A DNA stretch of 64,000 nt, taken from positions 62,001 through 126,000 of the forward strand of contig JANQOR010000010.1 in NCBI GenBank assembly GCA_028285685.1, in the 5' to 3' direction. The stretch comes from Cyclobacteriaceae bacterium (GTDB taxonomy: Bacteria; Bacteroidota; Bacteroidia; Cytophagales; Cyclobacteriaceae). The notes under the pieces are model-generated. The model had not been told where the DNA came from and made no database searches. It worked only from the letters and a program-made list of their open reading frames with translations. The translations under genes and the position numbers were made by a program. Each line of letters starts with the position of its first letter. Positions within the stretch are counted from its first letter, which is position 1. Of this stretch, positions 9,457 to 18,841 are shown in pieces.

Positions 9457-11814
9457 ATGAGTAATTATATAGGAAAGTCCGTAAAGCGACGTGAAGACGA
9501 TAGGTTTATCACTGGCAAGGGAACATACACAGACGATATTTCATTGCCTGGAATGACACATCTGGCTTTCGTAAGAAGCCCCTACGCCCATGCAAAAATC
9601 AAAAGTATAAATACAAAGGCAGCTACTTCACATCCAGGAGTTGTGGCGGTGTTCACTGGTGAGGATTGCGGGAACTTCGGTGTTCCATGCGGGTGGCAGG
9701 TAAACTTCAAGAACGGTGATACTATGAAGGAACCTCCACACCCACTCCTCGCGGTTGGTAAAGCCCGACATGTTGGTGAAAACGTGGCAGCAGTTATAGC
9801 AGAAACACTTCAGGATGCGCGCGATGCAGCAGAATTAGTCGAAGTTGACTATGAAGAATTGCCTGCTGTAACAGATGCAAATGCTGCAATTCAGGCTGGA
9901 GCACCATTGGTTCATGACGATATCCCAAACAATACCGTCTTCGACTTTGAGATCGGAAATCCCAAGCCGGACGTTGATGCAGCGATTGACAGTTCGAGTC
10001 ACGTCACAAAATTGAATTTCAGGAATCAGCGGCTGGCACCAAACGCGATCGAGCCTCGCTCTTACATTGCAGATTATGACGTTACAGTTGACAAGTACAC
10101 ACTGTATACCAGCACGCAAAATCCACATCTCATCCGTTTATTGATGTGTGCATTTGTATTAGGTCTTCCTGAGCACAAAGTGCGTGTGATTAGCAAAGAC
10201 GTTGGAGGTGGCTTTGGTAGCAAAATCTACCACTACACTGAGGAAGCACTTGTAACATGGGCTTCCAAAGAAATTGGAAGGCCGATCAAGTGGACATCTG
10301 ATCGAAGTGAAGCGTTCTTAACAGATGCACACGGTCGAGATTATGTCACCACTGCAGAAATGGGCTTTGACAAAGATGGAAAGATCACGGCTCTGAGGGT
10401 TCATTCTGAAGCCAACTTGGGAGCTTACCTATCCACTTTTTCCACTGCATGTCCTACCTACTTGCACGGAACATTAGCTCAAGGGTGCTACACGACTCCT
10501 TTGATCAATATCGATATCACAGCCACTTTCACGAATACCAATCCAGTGGATGCATATCGGGGAGCTGGCCGGCCGGAAATGACTTACCTCATTGAGCATT
10601 TGATGGATACTGCTGCTTTGGAAATGAAAAAAGATGCCGCTGAATTGAGAAAGATCAATTTCATTCCTGCATTTGATGGTGTGAACGAGCCAGGATATCA
10701 AACTCAGGTTGCATTGCAATATGACAGTGGGAATTATCAAGCGACCTTGGATCGCGCTCTAGAAATGGTGGATTATGATCAATTCCGCAAAGATCAGGAA
10801 GCCTCCAGAAAAAATGGAAAATTACTGGGCATTGGATTCTCCACCTACATTGAAGCATGTGGAATAGCGCCTTCTGCGGTGGTAGGATCTTTAGGTGCAC
10901 GTGCGGGGCTATATGAAAGTGCTCATGTAAGAGTGCAACCGACAGGTAAGGTTAGTGTCTTCACAGGTTCACACTCCCACGGTCAGGGTCATGAAACCTC
11001 CTATGCACAATTTGTTGCAGACAAGTTGGGTATACCGATGGAGGATGTGGATATTATTCACGGTGATACAAATGAAGTTGCCTTCGGCATGGGGACATAT
11101 GGTTCCAGGAGTCTTGCCGTAGGCGGTTCTGCCATCATCAAGAGCCTTGATAAGATCATAGAAAAGGGAGCCAAAATTGCTGCCCACAAACTAGAGGCTG
11201 CGGAGGAAGATTTGGAATATGGAGAGGGGAAGTGGGCAGTAAAAGGTACTGATAAGTCCATCGCTTTTGGTGATGTCTCGTTGACGGCTTACGTTCCTCA
11301 TGACTATCCAGAGGGACTAGAACCAGGATTAGATTTCTCCAGTTTTTATGACCCAACCAACTTCACCTACCCATTTGGTGCCCACATTGCTGTTGTTGAG
11401 GTCGACAAGGACACCGGTAAGGTAGACTTGAAACGCTTCATTGCTTGTGATGACGTTGGCAACGTCATCAACCCAATGATTGTCGATGGACAAATTCATG
11501 GGGGCGTTGCACAAGGTGTGGGTCAGGCACTCCTGGAAGGTGTCGCATATGACGAAAATGGTCAGATGATTTCGGGATCTTACATGGACTATGCCATGCC
11601 ACGAGCGGATGACTTTCCATTTTTTGAAACAGATCGAAAGGTGACGCCATGTCCTCACAATCCACTTGGGGTTAAAGGTGCAGGTGAAGCTGGTACTATT
11701 GGTTCTACACCAGCTGTCGCCAACGCTGTAATGGATGCAATTTCTCATCTAGGTGTGAAGGACATCCAGATGCCGTTGACCCCTGAGAGAGTTTGGAGAG
11801 CTATGAATACATAA
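9457..11814 (+). CDS. coxL: Molybdenum hydroxylase large subunit, form II CoxL-like
   Basis: This 785-residue molybdopterin-binding subunit belongs to the xanthine oxidase/CO dehydrogenase family. Near the active site it reads AYRGAGR (residues 366-372), the signature of form II (putative CO dehydrogenase). The AYxCSFR loop of form I, whose Cys binds Cu in proven CO dehydrogenase, is absent. The catalytic Glu is E744 in GVKGAGEAGTIG. The N-terminal GKSVKRREDDRFITGKGTY and the GGGFGSK molybdopterin motif are intact. The true substrate of form II enzymes is uncertain; aldehydes, purines or other aromatics are as likely as CO. Partners are coxS (upstream) and coxM (downstream). Confidence 0.92.
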   Translation: MSNYIGKSVKRREDDRFITGKGTYTDDISLPGMTHLAFVRSPYAHAKIKSINTKAATSHPGVVAVFTGEDCGNFGVPCGWQVNFKNGDTMKEPPHPLLAVGKARHVGENVAAVIAETLQDARDAAELVEVDYEELPAVTDANAAIQAGAPLVHDDIPNNTVFDFEIGNPKPDVDAAIDSSSHVTKLNFRNQRLAPNAIEPRSYIADYDVTVDKYTLYTSTQNPHLIRLLMCAFVLGLPEHKVRVISKDVGGGFGSKIYHYTEEALVTWASKEIGRPIKWTSDRSEAFLTDAHGRDYVTTAEMGFDKDGKITALRVHSEANLGAYLSTFSTACPTYLHGTLAQGCYTTPLINIDITATFTNTNPVDAYRGAGRPEMTYLIEHLMDTAALEMKKDAAELRKINFIPAFDGVNEPGYQTQVALQYDSGNYQATLDRALEMVDYDQFRKDQEASRKNGKLLGIGFSTYIEACGIAPSAVVGSLGARAGLYESAHVRVQPTGKVSVFTGSHSHGQGHETSYAQFVADKLGIPMEDVDIIHGDTNEVAFGMGTYGSRSLAVGGSAIIKSLDKIIEKGAKIAAHKLEAAEEDLEYGEGKWAVKGTDKSIAFGDVSLTAYVPHDYPEGLEPGLDFSSFYDPTNFTYPFGAHIAVVEVDKDTGKVDLKRFIACDDVGNVINPMIVDGQIHGGVAQGVGQALLEGVAYDENGQMISGSYMDYAMPRADDFPFFETDRKVTPCPHNPLGVKGAGEAGTIGSTPAVANAVMDAISHLGVKDIQMPLTPERVWRAMNT

Positions 11815-11869
11815 GTTGGCACATTGCTCAAGTTTTGAAAATTGAATTGTTAAGACATAAAATTAGAAT

Positions 11870-12679
11870 ATGATACCTGCAAAATTTGAATATATAAAAG
11901 CATCCTCAGTAAGTGAGGCGTTAGATCTCCTGGCCAAGCACGGTGATGACGCTCAGCTACTTGCGGGAGGCCATAGTTTAGTTCCTGCTATGAAGCTCAG
12001 GTTAAACCAACCAGGTGCCGTAATTGACATTGGGAAAATAGAGGAGTTAAAAAACATAAGTGAAGATGACAATCACCTCGTGATTGGTGCCGGATGTACG
12101 CATGAACAGGTTGCCACATCATCGCTCGTAAAAGAGAATGCGAAAGCACTTGCACAAGCTGCTAGCTCAATTGGGGACCTACAAGTACGAAATATGGGTA
12201 CCATTGGCGGTAGCCTTGCCCATGCTGATCCTGCAGCAGATTACCCTGCAGTAATCCTGGCAACAGGAGCCAAAATTGTGGTAGAAGGAAGCAGCGGAAA
12301 GCGTGCCATTGATGCAGCTGACTTTTTTCAGGGCATTTTTACGACGGCGCTTGAAGGAAATGAAATGATAACCGAAGTTCATGTGCCAAAAGCCGAGAAC
12401 GGAGTGTATCTCAAGTTTTCTCAACCCGCCAGCAGGTTTGCTGTCGTCGGATGTGCGGCCATCAAAAATGCAAACGGAGTTAGTGTTGGGTTAACTGGAG
12501 TGACAGATACAGCTTACCGTGCATCGGCTGTGGAAGAAGCTTACAATGGCGATTCAAAAGCCGCTTCAGAGCACGCAGTGGATGGTGTGGAAGTCATGGG
12601 TGATCATTTTGCATCGGCAGAGTATAGATCCCACTTGGCAAAAGTTTTTACCGAACGAGCCCTTAATGCACTTACGTAA
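11870..12679 (+). CDS. coxM: Molybdenum hydroxylase FAD subunit (CoxM-like)
   Basis: This 269-residue flavoprotein subunit has the two FAD-pyrophosphate motifs of the family, AGGHS (residues 32-36) and TIGGSLAHADPAADYPA (111-127), followed by the CO dehydrogenase flavoprotein C-terminal domain. It accepts electrons from the iron-sulfur subunit. The gene order is S-L-M; in form I operons the order is usually M-S-L, so the order also fits form II. The gap to coxL is 55 bases. Confidence 0.92.
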   Translation: MIPAKFEYIKASSVSEALDLLAKHGDDAQLLAGGHSLVPAMKLRLNQPGAVIDIGKIEELKNISEDDNHLVIGAGCTHEQVATSSLVKENAKALAQAASSIGDLQVRNMGTIGGSLAHADPAADYPAVILATGAKIVVEGSSGKRAIDAADFFQGIFTTALEGNEMITEVHVPKAENGVYLKFSQPASRFAVVGCAAIKNANGVSVGLTGVTDTAYRASAVEEAYNGDSKAASEHAVDGVEVMGDHFASAEYRSHLAKVFTERALNALT

Positions 12680-12696
12680 GTTCTCAGCTCTAACCC

Positions 12697-12734
12697 AGGC
12701 GATTGCTCTTTTCATATGAAAAGAGCAATCGCCT
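12697..12734. repeat. Perfect 38-bp palindrome spanning a start codon
   Basis: The left arm AGGCGATTGCTCTTTTCAT (12697-12715) is followed without spacer by its exact reverse complement ATGAAAAGAGCAATCGCCT (12716-12734). The right arm is the first six codons of the HAD gene. The RNA would fold into a very stable hairpin holding the AUG, and the 3' side continues with UUU, so it could also act as a terminator-like end for the cox operon. Confidence 0.9.
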
Positions 12735-13384
12735 TTGATATTTACGGCACGCTCATTGACCCAATGGCTCTAGGTCAGGCGCTTGAAAGGATGGTTGGAG
12801 ATAAAGCTCCGCAATTCAACGCAATCTGGCGAGACAAACAATTGGAGTATTCCTTTCGAAAGGCCGTGATGAAACAGTTCAATCATTTTACTGAGTGTAC
12901 GCAACAGGCCCTGGAATACTGCGATATGCTTCTGAAGACCAGACTTTCTAGTGACCAAAAGAGTGAGTTGTTAGAGATGTATCGGAAACTACCAGCATAT
13001 GATGAAACCGAACCATGTCTTGCAAATTTGAAAAAAGAGGACGTAGAGATCATCGCATTTTCTAATGGAAAAGGTGATGACCTGACTTCTCTCTTTAAAC
13101 ACGCTGGAATCTTTAACTATTTCAATCAAATCATTAGTGTGGATGAGGTAGGAACATTCAAGCCTTCTCCAGAAGTCTACGAATTGCTGGTGAAAAAATC
13201 GACAAGCATAAAAGACAATACCTGGTTGGTCTCAGGTAATGCTTTCGATATCATTGGCGCGTCCACCATTGGTCTCAAAACCATTTGGTTAAAACGTAAT
13301 CCTGATATGGTCTTCGATCCCTTTGGTATTCCATATACCCTCACAGTTGGTAGCCTGATGGAAATTGCTGAAAACAATTTCTAA
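12716..13384 (+). CDS. HAD hydrolase, haloacid dehalogenase type II-like
   Basis: This 222-residue protein has the HAD motifs in order: nucleophile D8 in FDIYGTLIDP, the Ser of FSNGKGDD, the Lys of FKPSPEVYE, and SGNAFDIIGA, which matches the S-N-x-D block of (S)-2-haloacid dehalogenases. It could hydrolyse 2-haloacids, but phosphatase activity on small metabolites is equally possible from sequence. It is in the same frame as coxM (stop at 12677-12679), and no other ATG lies between that stop and 12716. The start codon and first codons form one arm of a perfect palindrome. It converges on the SDR gene with 7 bases between. Confidence 0.8.
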   Translation: MKRAIAFDIYGTLIDPMALGQALERMVGDKAPQFNAIWRDKQLEYSFRKAVMKQFNHFTECTQQALEYCDMLLKTRLSSDQKSELLEMYRKLPAYDETEPCLANLKKEDVEIIAFSNGKGDDLTSLFKHAGIFNYFNQIISVDEVGTFKPSPEVYELLVKKSTSIKDNTWLVSGNAFDIIGASTIGLKTIWLKRNPDMVFDPFGIPYTLTVGSLMEIAENNF

Positions 13385-13391
13385 CAGTTGG

Positions 13392-14318
13392 TCAAAGCTT
13401 CAGCTTTCGCATCCCCTTGAAATACAACCACATCATCTTCAACTTCGATCCGCCCCTCTTCCTTCCCATCTCCATAGCATCCCACAGTTCATCAGGTATG
13501 GCTTCCAGCATGTTAAATTCACCGGCACCCTTGAGCCATTCCCCGCCATCAATCGTGATAACCTCACCGTTGACATAAGAAGAATAGTCGGAAACCAAAT
13601 AGGCTGCGAGATTGGCCAGTTCTTGATGATCTCCAACCCTACCGATCGGGACCTTCTTAGCTGGGTCATACTTCTTTTTCAGATCTCCAGGAAGAAGTCT
13701 ATCCCATGCTCCTTCTGTCGGAAAAGGGCCAGGAGCGATAGCATTACTCCTGATTCCATACTTGGCCCATTCCACCGCTAGCGAGCGAGTCATAGCTAAT
13801 ACGCCACTTTTCGCGCATGCAGATGGAACCACATAGCCCGAACCAGTCCACGCATAGGTTGTAACAATATTCAAGATTGTACCTTGCTGCTTATTCTCTA
13901 TCCAGTCCTTGCCCATCGCTAGTGTGAAATTGTAGCTTCCCCTCAAGACAATATCCACTACCGTATCAAATGCACGATGTGACAGTCTTTCCGTCGGGCT
14001 AATAAAATTTCCGGCGGCATTGTTAAGTAGTACGTCGACGGTTCCAAATTTCTCCTTCGCTTTCTTTATGACGGCCTCAACCTGATCATACTCCCGAACA
14101 TCGCAGGTCACGCACAAAACTTCATTTCCAGACTTCCCCTTAATCTCATCAGCTGTTTTTTCCAAGACATCAATTTTTCTGCTTGTGATCACAAGGTTAG
14201 CCCCCAGTTCAGAAAAGTAAGTCCCCATTGATTTGCCTAGCCCGGTCCCTCCACCAGTCACAATGATGGTCTTGCCTTTAAGCGAATCTGGGCTGAGCAT
14301 ACCCGATGTATGATTCAT
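13392..14318 (-). CDS. SDR oxidoreductase, 2,4-dienoyl-CoA reductase-like
   Basis: This 308-residue short-chain dehydrogenase/reductase has the dinucleotide motif TGGGTGLG near the N terminus, NNAAGNF in the middle and a late PGPFPTEGAW loop. The classical YxxxK is replaced by a SACAK segment, which is the arrangement seen in the 2,4-dienoyl-CoA reductase / peroxisomal trans-2-enoyl-CoA reductase branch. It probably acts on unsaturated acyl-CoA in fatty-acid breakdown. It is transcribed leftwards on its own, separated from the symporter gene by a terminator. Confidence 0.85.
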   Translation of the reverse strand: MNHTSGMLSPDSLKGKTIIVTGGGTGLGKSMGTYFSELGANLVITSRKIDVLEKTADEIKGKSGNEVLCVTCDVREYDQVEAVIKKAKEKFGTVDVLLNNAAGNFISPTERLSHRAFDTVVDIVLRGSYNFTLAMGKDWIENKQQGTILNIVTTYAWTGSGYVVPSACAKSGVLAMTRSLAVEWAKYGIRSNAIAPGPFPTEGAWDRLLPGDLKKKYDPAKKVPIGRVGDHQELANLAAYLVSDYSSYVNGEVITIDGGEWLKGAGEFNMLEAIPDELWDAMEMGRKRGGSKLKMMWLYFKGMRKLKL

Positions 14319-14360
14319 AATCGTATTTTTCAGTAAGATATGCTGAGAACTACAGGGACA

Positions 14361-14390
14361 AAAAAAAAGGCCAACTTTTTAGCCAGCCTT
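14361..14390 (-). terminator. Rho-independent terminator after the symporter gene
   Basis: On the minus strand the arms AAGGCTGGC and GTTGGCCTT pair over 9 bp (three G-U pairs) around the loop TAAAAA and run into a T tract (plus-strand A run 14361-14368). It lies about 90 bases after the symporter stop and before the SDR start. Confidence 0.75.
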
Positions 14391-14482
14391 CGATTTATAC
14401 TTGGTGATCAGAACGGTAAAAAATTCAATAGGATAAAATTAGATCACTCAAATATTCATGTCAATACCCATTTTAGGGTATT

Positions 14483-16237
14483 TTACGATTTCTTCCAGAG
14501 TCGGAAAATGACGAACACACAGCTAGCAAAAACGGCCAGGAGAACACCGAAAAGAAGATAATTGCCATAAATGAGGTTTCCAATCGAGAACAATGCAGCG
14601 TATACTCCGATGGAACCAACAAAGACACTCACAATGTTAAAAGTGAATTTTCCCATTGGTTGATTCCCAAATTTTTTCCAACCTAAGGAAGGTCTGATTT
14701 TTTCAACAAATTTTTCAAGCACCTCATCTTCTTCAGGTCTGGTAATTAGAGCGGTTACAATCCAGACGACTGATGTAATTACCGTTGCGAGAAGGAGTTT
14801 GGCTGTAAACTCGTCAAGAACATCGCTGCCAAGTGTTCCCTCAGGAACGACAAGCACTAAAACAAAGGCATTGATCGTAGCAACTACCATAGCAACCACC
14901 TCGGTCCAGGCATTGATTCTGTACCAAAACCAGCGTAACAAAAATATCGCCCCGGTGCCCGCCCCAGACAGTAGTAAGATGTTGAATGCCTGAGTTGCGT
15001 TTTCCAGGAAAGTCAGAGCCATGGCTCCTGCAATTATCATGAGAACGGCAGTAGAGACTCGCCCGACAAGTACCTGCTCTTTGTCTGAAGAATCTGGGCG
15101 AAGAAACCGCACGTAAAAATCGTTTACCACATAAGATGCCCCCCAGTTCAGATGTGTACTTATGGTTGACATAAATGCCGCGATCAGTGACGCCAGAACT
15201 ATTCCAAGCCACCCAGGTGAAAGAAGAGTCAGCATTACGGGATAAGCAATGTCTTCTCCAAGGTATTGCTCGTTGATCGACGGAAATTGCGCTTGAATCG
15301 ATTCCAAATTCGGGAAAAGAACTAGTGAGGCCAATGCGACAATAATCCACGGCCAAGGGCGCAATGCGTAATGCGCAAAATTGAACAATAATGTAGCTCC
15401 AATGGCATGTTTCTCATCCCTTGCAGCCAACATGCGTTGCGCAATGTAACCTCCTCCACCTGGCTCAGCACCAGGATACCAGACAGACCACCACTGCACT
15501 GCTATTGGGATAATAAACATGGATACCAAAACAGAGGTATTGCTGAAGTCGGGCAAAATGTTCAATTTATCTGACAAGGAAGGGTGACTAATCAAACCTT
15601 GCAACCCGCCAATTTCAGGTTGAGAGAGAGCTACATATGCTGCATACACAGCACCTGTCATTGCTACGGCAAACTGGAAAAAGTCCGTCCAGATGACTCC
15701 TTTTATACCTCCAAGAACTGAATATATGACAACTACTACCGATCCGATTAGGACAGTCTGAAGTGGTGTAATTCCAAATAGGATTGTGGATATTTTTATT
15801 GCTGCGAGGGTTACCGAACCCATGATCAAGCAGTTAAAAAAAACACCGAGGTAAAGTGCCCGAAATCCTCTTAAAAAGGAGGCAGCCTTGCCCCCATACC
15901 GGAGCTCATAAAATTCGAGATCTGTCATAACACCCGACCTACGCCAAAGTTTGGCATAGATGAATACGGTTACCATGCCGGTGATCAGAAACGACCACCA
16001 AGCCCAGTTTTTAGCCACTCCATCTTCTCGGACAAACCCAGTAACCAGGTTGGGCGTGTCAGCGGAGAATGTCGTAGCAACCATTGAGACGCCAAGAAGC
16101 CACCAGGGCATCGACTTTCCTGCCAGGAAGAACTCCGATGAGCTTTTACCCGCGGATTTAGATGCTAACCATCCTATTGTCAGCACAATTAAGAAGAAAC
16201 CTATTATAATCAGCCAATCGGCAGTTGTTAGGATCAT
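14483..16237 (-). CDS. Sodium:solute symporter (SSS family)
   Basis: This 584-residue integral membrane protein has about 13-15 hydrophobic segments and typical SSS motifs: the N-terminal GFFLIVLTIGWLASK helix, FFLAGKSMPWW, YSVLGGIKGVIWTDFFQF and the Ser/Thr-rich FMSTISTHLNWGASY helix near the sodium site. It imports an unidentified organic solute with Na+. The C-terminal tail is longer than in short SSS proteins and adds membrane segments. It is a single-gene unit with its own terminator and a likely promoter just upstream. Confidence 0.9.
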   Translation of the reverse strand: MILTTADWLIIIGFFLIVLTIGWLASKSAGKSSSEFFLAGKSMPWWLLGVSMVATTFSADTPNLVTGFVREDGVAKNWAWWSFLITGMVTVFIYAKLWRRSGVMTDLEFYELRYGGKAASFLRGFRALYLGVFFNCLIMGSVTLAAIKISTILFGITPLQTVLIGSVVVVIYSVLGGIKGVIWTDFFQFAVAMTGAVYAAYVALSQPEIGGLQGLISHPSLSDKLNILPDFSNTSVLVSMFIIPIAVQWWSVWYPGAEPGGGGYIAQRMLAARDEKHAIGATLLFNFAHYALRPWPWIIVALASLVLFPNLESIQAQFPSINEQYLGEDIAYPVMLTLLSPGWLGIVLASLIAAFMSTISTHLNWGASYVVNDFYVRFLRPDSSDKEQVLVGRVSTAVLMIIAGAMALTFLENATQAFNILLLSGAGTGAIFLLRWFWYRINAWTEVVAMVVATINAFVLVLVVPEGTLGSDVLDEFTAKLLLATVITSVVWIVTALITRPEEDEVLEKFVEKIRPSLGWKKFGNQPMGKFTFNIVSVFVGSIGVYAALFSIGNLIYGNYLLFGVLLAVFASCVFVIFRLWKKS

Positions 16238-16255
16238 TTAGATGCGTTAAATCGC

Positions 16256-16263
16256 CAAAGCTA
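16256..16263 (-). promoter_or_regulatory. Candidate -7 element for the symporter gene
   Basis: The minus strand reads TAGCTTTG here, an exact TAnnTTTG match. It lies 18 bases before the symporter start at 16237, which would give a leader of about 10 bases. No convincing TTTG is seen at the -33 position. Confidence 0.4.
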
Positions 16264-16358
16264 CAAAAATGATACTCATTGCATAGGTACATTTTAGAAC
16301 CTCTGAGTAACCTTTTCCTGTTCAGAGAGTACTTCTGCTAGTTTATTCTGCAACTGCG

Positions 16359-16372
16359 CTTAAACTTTTAAG
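16359..16372. repeat. Short palindrome upstream of the ABC permease gene
   Basis: CTTAAA and TTTAAG flank a central CT, a 14-base near-continuous palindrome 28 bases before the start at 16401. It is a possible regulator site in the divergent intergenic region; nothing else supports it. Confidence 0.25.
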
Positions 16373-16400
16373 TCTTTAACTAAACTCAAATCCCGGACTT

Positions 16401-18767
16401 ATGCTTCGCAATTTCTTCATCATCACCTTTCGTAACCTTAAAAAGAACAGCCTGTATTCATCCATTAACATAGCTGGGCTATCCATTGGGATCGTTTGTA
16501 GCGTTCTTATCCTTCTTTGGGTATCCGATGAAGTTTCATTCGACAAATTCATTCCCAAATCGGACAGGCTTTACCAAGTCTGGGTAAGTGCTGATTTTGA
16601 TGGTCGAGTTAATAGCTGGATGTCTGTGCCTCTTCCAACTTACGATGCAATGAAAACGGCCGATACAAACATTAAAAATTCAGTTGTTACCGGCTGGGGT
16701 GGAGATCGGCTAATCTCCTATGAGGATGTGAGAATTATAAAACGAGGTTACTACGTGAGCGAAGAGTTTCTGGAAATGTTCGAGTTTCCAATGATTTCCG
16801 GCACCCCGGACCTGGCGCTGGACGATCCTATGTCGATTGTCATCTCCGAATCGCTTGGTAAGATTCTATTTGGTGACGAAGACCCAATGGGAAAGATGGT
16901 CCGCATGGAAGATAAGGGATCATTGCAGGTGACAGGCGTGGTTAGGGATGTGCCAGAGAATTCAACCTTTCAATTCGACTACCTGGCGACCTGGAAATAT
17001 CGCGAATCAGTGAATGAGTGGGTTGCAAGAAACCGCACCAACTGGGGCAATTACTCTTTTCAAATTTTCGTGGAACTCAACGACCCTTCCAACGAAACGA
17101 AAGTAGAGGCAGCAATTGAAGATATGTTAACCAAAGTCGGGCAAGATGATATCCCCAGAAGATTCTGGCTGCATCCAATGGAACGATGGCGTCTTTATTC
17201 CAATTTTGATGATCAGGGAAAAGAGAGTGGTGGAATGAGTGACTATGTGCAGCTGTTTACGGCTATCGCGATGTTCATCCTTATCATCGCATGTATCAAT
17301 TTCATGAATTTGGCCACAGCAAGATCAGAAAAGCGGGCAAGAGAAGTTGGAATACGAAAAAGTCTTGGTTCCAAAAGGCGTGAACTAGTCGCCCAGTTCA
17401 TTGGTGAATCTATCCTTATCGCTGCAGTCGCCTTCGGCATAGCTGTGATCCTCACCGAAGTTGCATTGCCATTCTACAATGACTTGGTTGACAAGAAGCT
17501 TAGCGTCGACTATCTATCGCCAATCTTCTGGTTAATATCACTGGGTGGAATCTTGATTGTCGGGGTAATCTCGGGAAGCTATCCAGCTTTCTTTCTCTCC
17601 TCCTTCCAGCCCATCACAACACTTAAGGGTTCTGTAACGGTCGGAAAAACGGGTGCCACACCTCGGAAGGTTCTTGTCACGCTTCAGTTTCTGTTCTCAA
17701 TTCTTCTTCTGATCAGCACGATCGTTATCGTACAACAAATCGACCTTGTGAAAAACAGGGACCTTGGTTACGATCAAGAAAACCTGATTGCAGTTGAAGT
17801 CACTGATGACATTGTAGACAATTACGACGTTTTGAAACAGGAACTACTGCAATCTGGAGCGGTGGGCTCCGTAACGCGATCCAATAGTCAGATTACCCAG
17901 ATCAATTCGAACAATTTCCTTGGATGGCCCGGGAAGCCGGAAAGTGAACGTGTGATTTTTACCACCATTGCTGCTGAGTATGACTATGCTGAGACGATGG
18001 GAATTGAGGTGCTCCATGGGCGCGATTTCTCCAAAGAATTCGCAAGCGACTCTGATGCAATCGTCATCAATAGGGCAGCGCTCGAATTGATGCAATTAGA
18101 AGATCCAATTGGAACTAATCTCGATTTATGGGGTGAAAAGGTGAAACTTATAGGAGTGATTGAAAACTCGCTAATGGGATCGCCATATGAACCTGTCAAA
18201 CCAATGTTTGTTATTCTAGACAATTGGGGTGGCTATATGTCGATCCGATTGAAAAAGACTAACGACCTCCAGACATCTTTGAAAACTGTTGAAGGCATTC
18301 TCAATAAACACAATCCTGCTTATCCCTTTGACTACAATTTCGCTGATGTGGAGTTTCAACGAAAGTTTACAACCATTTCGCTAACCAAAAAGCTAGCCAG
18401 CCTTTTTGCTGTCCTTGCGTTTGTCATTACTGGTTTAGGCTTGTTTGGACTTGCTTCTTTTACGGCGGAGCAGCGAATCAAGGAAATTGGAATCCGCAAA
18501 GTGCTCGGCGCCACGATATCTAGTCTGATGAGGTTGATGTCAAGGGAGTTTACCCGCTTAGTGGTTATCTCGTTTGTTCTTGCTGCGCCACTTGCCTGGT
18601 ATCTATTGAATCAGTATTTGGATAGGTATACCATTCGAATTGACATTGCCTGGTGGATTTTTCCAGTAGTAGGAGTACTCGTGTTGATTTTTGCGTTAGC
18701 TATCGTCTCAAATCAGGCAAGCAGAGCTGCGAAGGTGAATCCCGCAAAATCATTGAGGAACGAATAG
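16401..18767 (+). CDS. ABC transporter permease with two FtsX domains
   Basis: This 788-residue protein has an N-terminal membrane segment (about 20-40), a MacB_PCD-type extracytoplasmic domain, an FtsX block with RSEKRAREVGIRKSLG around 310-400, a second extracytoplasmic domain and a second FtsX block with AEQRIKEIGIRKVLGA. Proteins of this type are numerous in Bacteroidota and often serve in lipoprotein-like or peptide export or stress sensing. No ATPase gene is adjacent. Its function beyond membrane transport cannot be read. Confidence 0.88.
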   Translation: MLRNFFIITFRNLKKNSLYSSINIAGLSIGIVCSVLILLWVSDEVSFDKFIPKSDRLYQVWVSADFDGRVNSWMSVPLPTYDAMKTADTNIKNSVVTGWGGDRLISYEDVRIIKRGYYVSEEFLEMFEFPMISGTPDLALDDPMSIVISESLGKILFGDEDPMGKMVRMEDKGSLQVTGVVRDVPENSTFQFDYLATWKYRESVNEWVARNRTNWGNYSFQIFVELNDPSNETKVEAAIEDMLTKVGQDDIPRRFWLHPMERWRLYSNFDDQGKESGGMSDYVQLFTAIAMFILIIACINFMNLATARSEKRAREVGIRKSLGSKRRELVAQFIGESILIAAVAFGIAVILTEVALPFYNDLVDKKLSVDYLSPIFWLISLGGILIVGVISGSYPAFFLSSFQPITTLKGSVTVGKTGATPRKVLVTLQFLFSILLLISTIVIVQQIDLVKNRDLGYDQENLIAVEVTDDIVDNYDVLKQELLQSGAVGSVTRSNSQITQINSNNFLGWPGKPESERVIFTTIAAEYDYAETMGIEVLHGRDFSKEFASDSDAIVINRAALELMQLEDPIGTNLDLWGEKVKLIGVIENSLMGSPYEPVKPMFVILDNWGGYMSIRLKKTNDLQTSLKTVEGILNKHNPAYPFDYNFADVEFQRKFTTISLTKKLASLFAVLAFVITGLGLFGLASFTAEQRIKEIGIRKVLGATISSLMRLMSREFTRLVVISFVLAAPLAWYLLNQYLDRYTIRIDIAWWIFPVVGVLVLIFALAIVSNQASRAAKVNPAKSLRNE

Positions 18768-18841
18768 CTGATTTACTTTCAAGGTTCTGTATTTGGGAAC
18801 TAACGTGCAGAAGATATACCTAAAAGGTCAGTTCATCAGAA

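Noticed and set aside
11329-11748. 139-codon minus-strand open frame
   Set aside because: Antisense to the strongly conserved C-terminal part of coxL; no recognisable protein features.
9457-11814. Form I (proven) CO dehydrogenase
   Set aside because: The AYxCSFR active-site loop is absent; AYRGAGR is present instead.
14841-15356. 171-codon minus-strand frame inside the symporter gene
   Set aside because: It overlaps the symporter in another frame of the same strand and has no conserved pattern.
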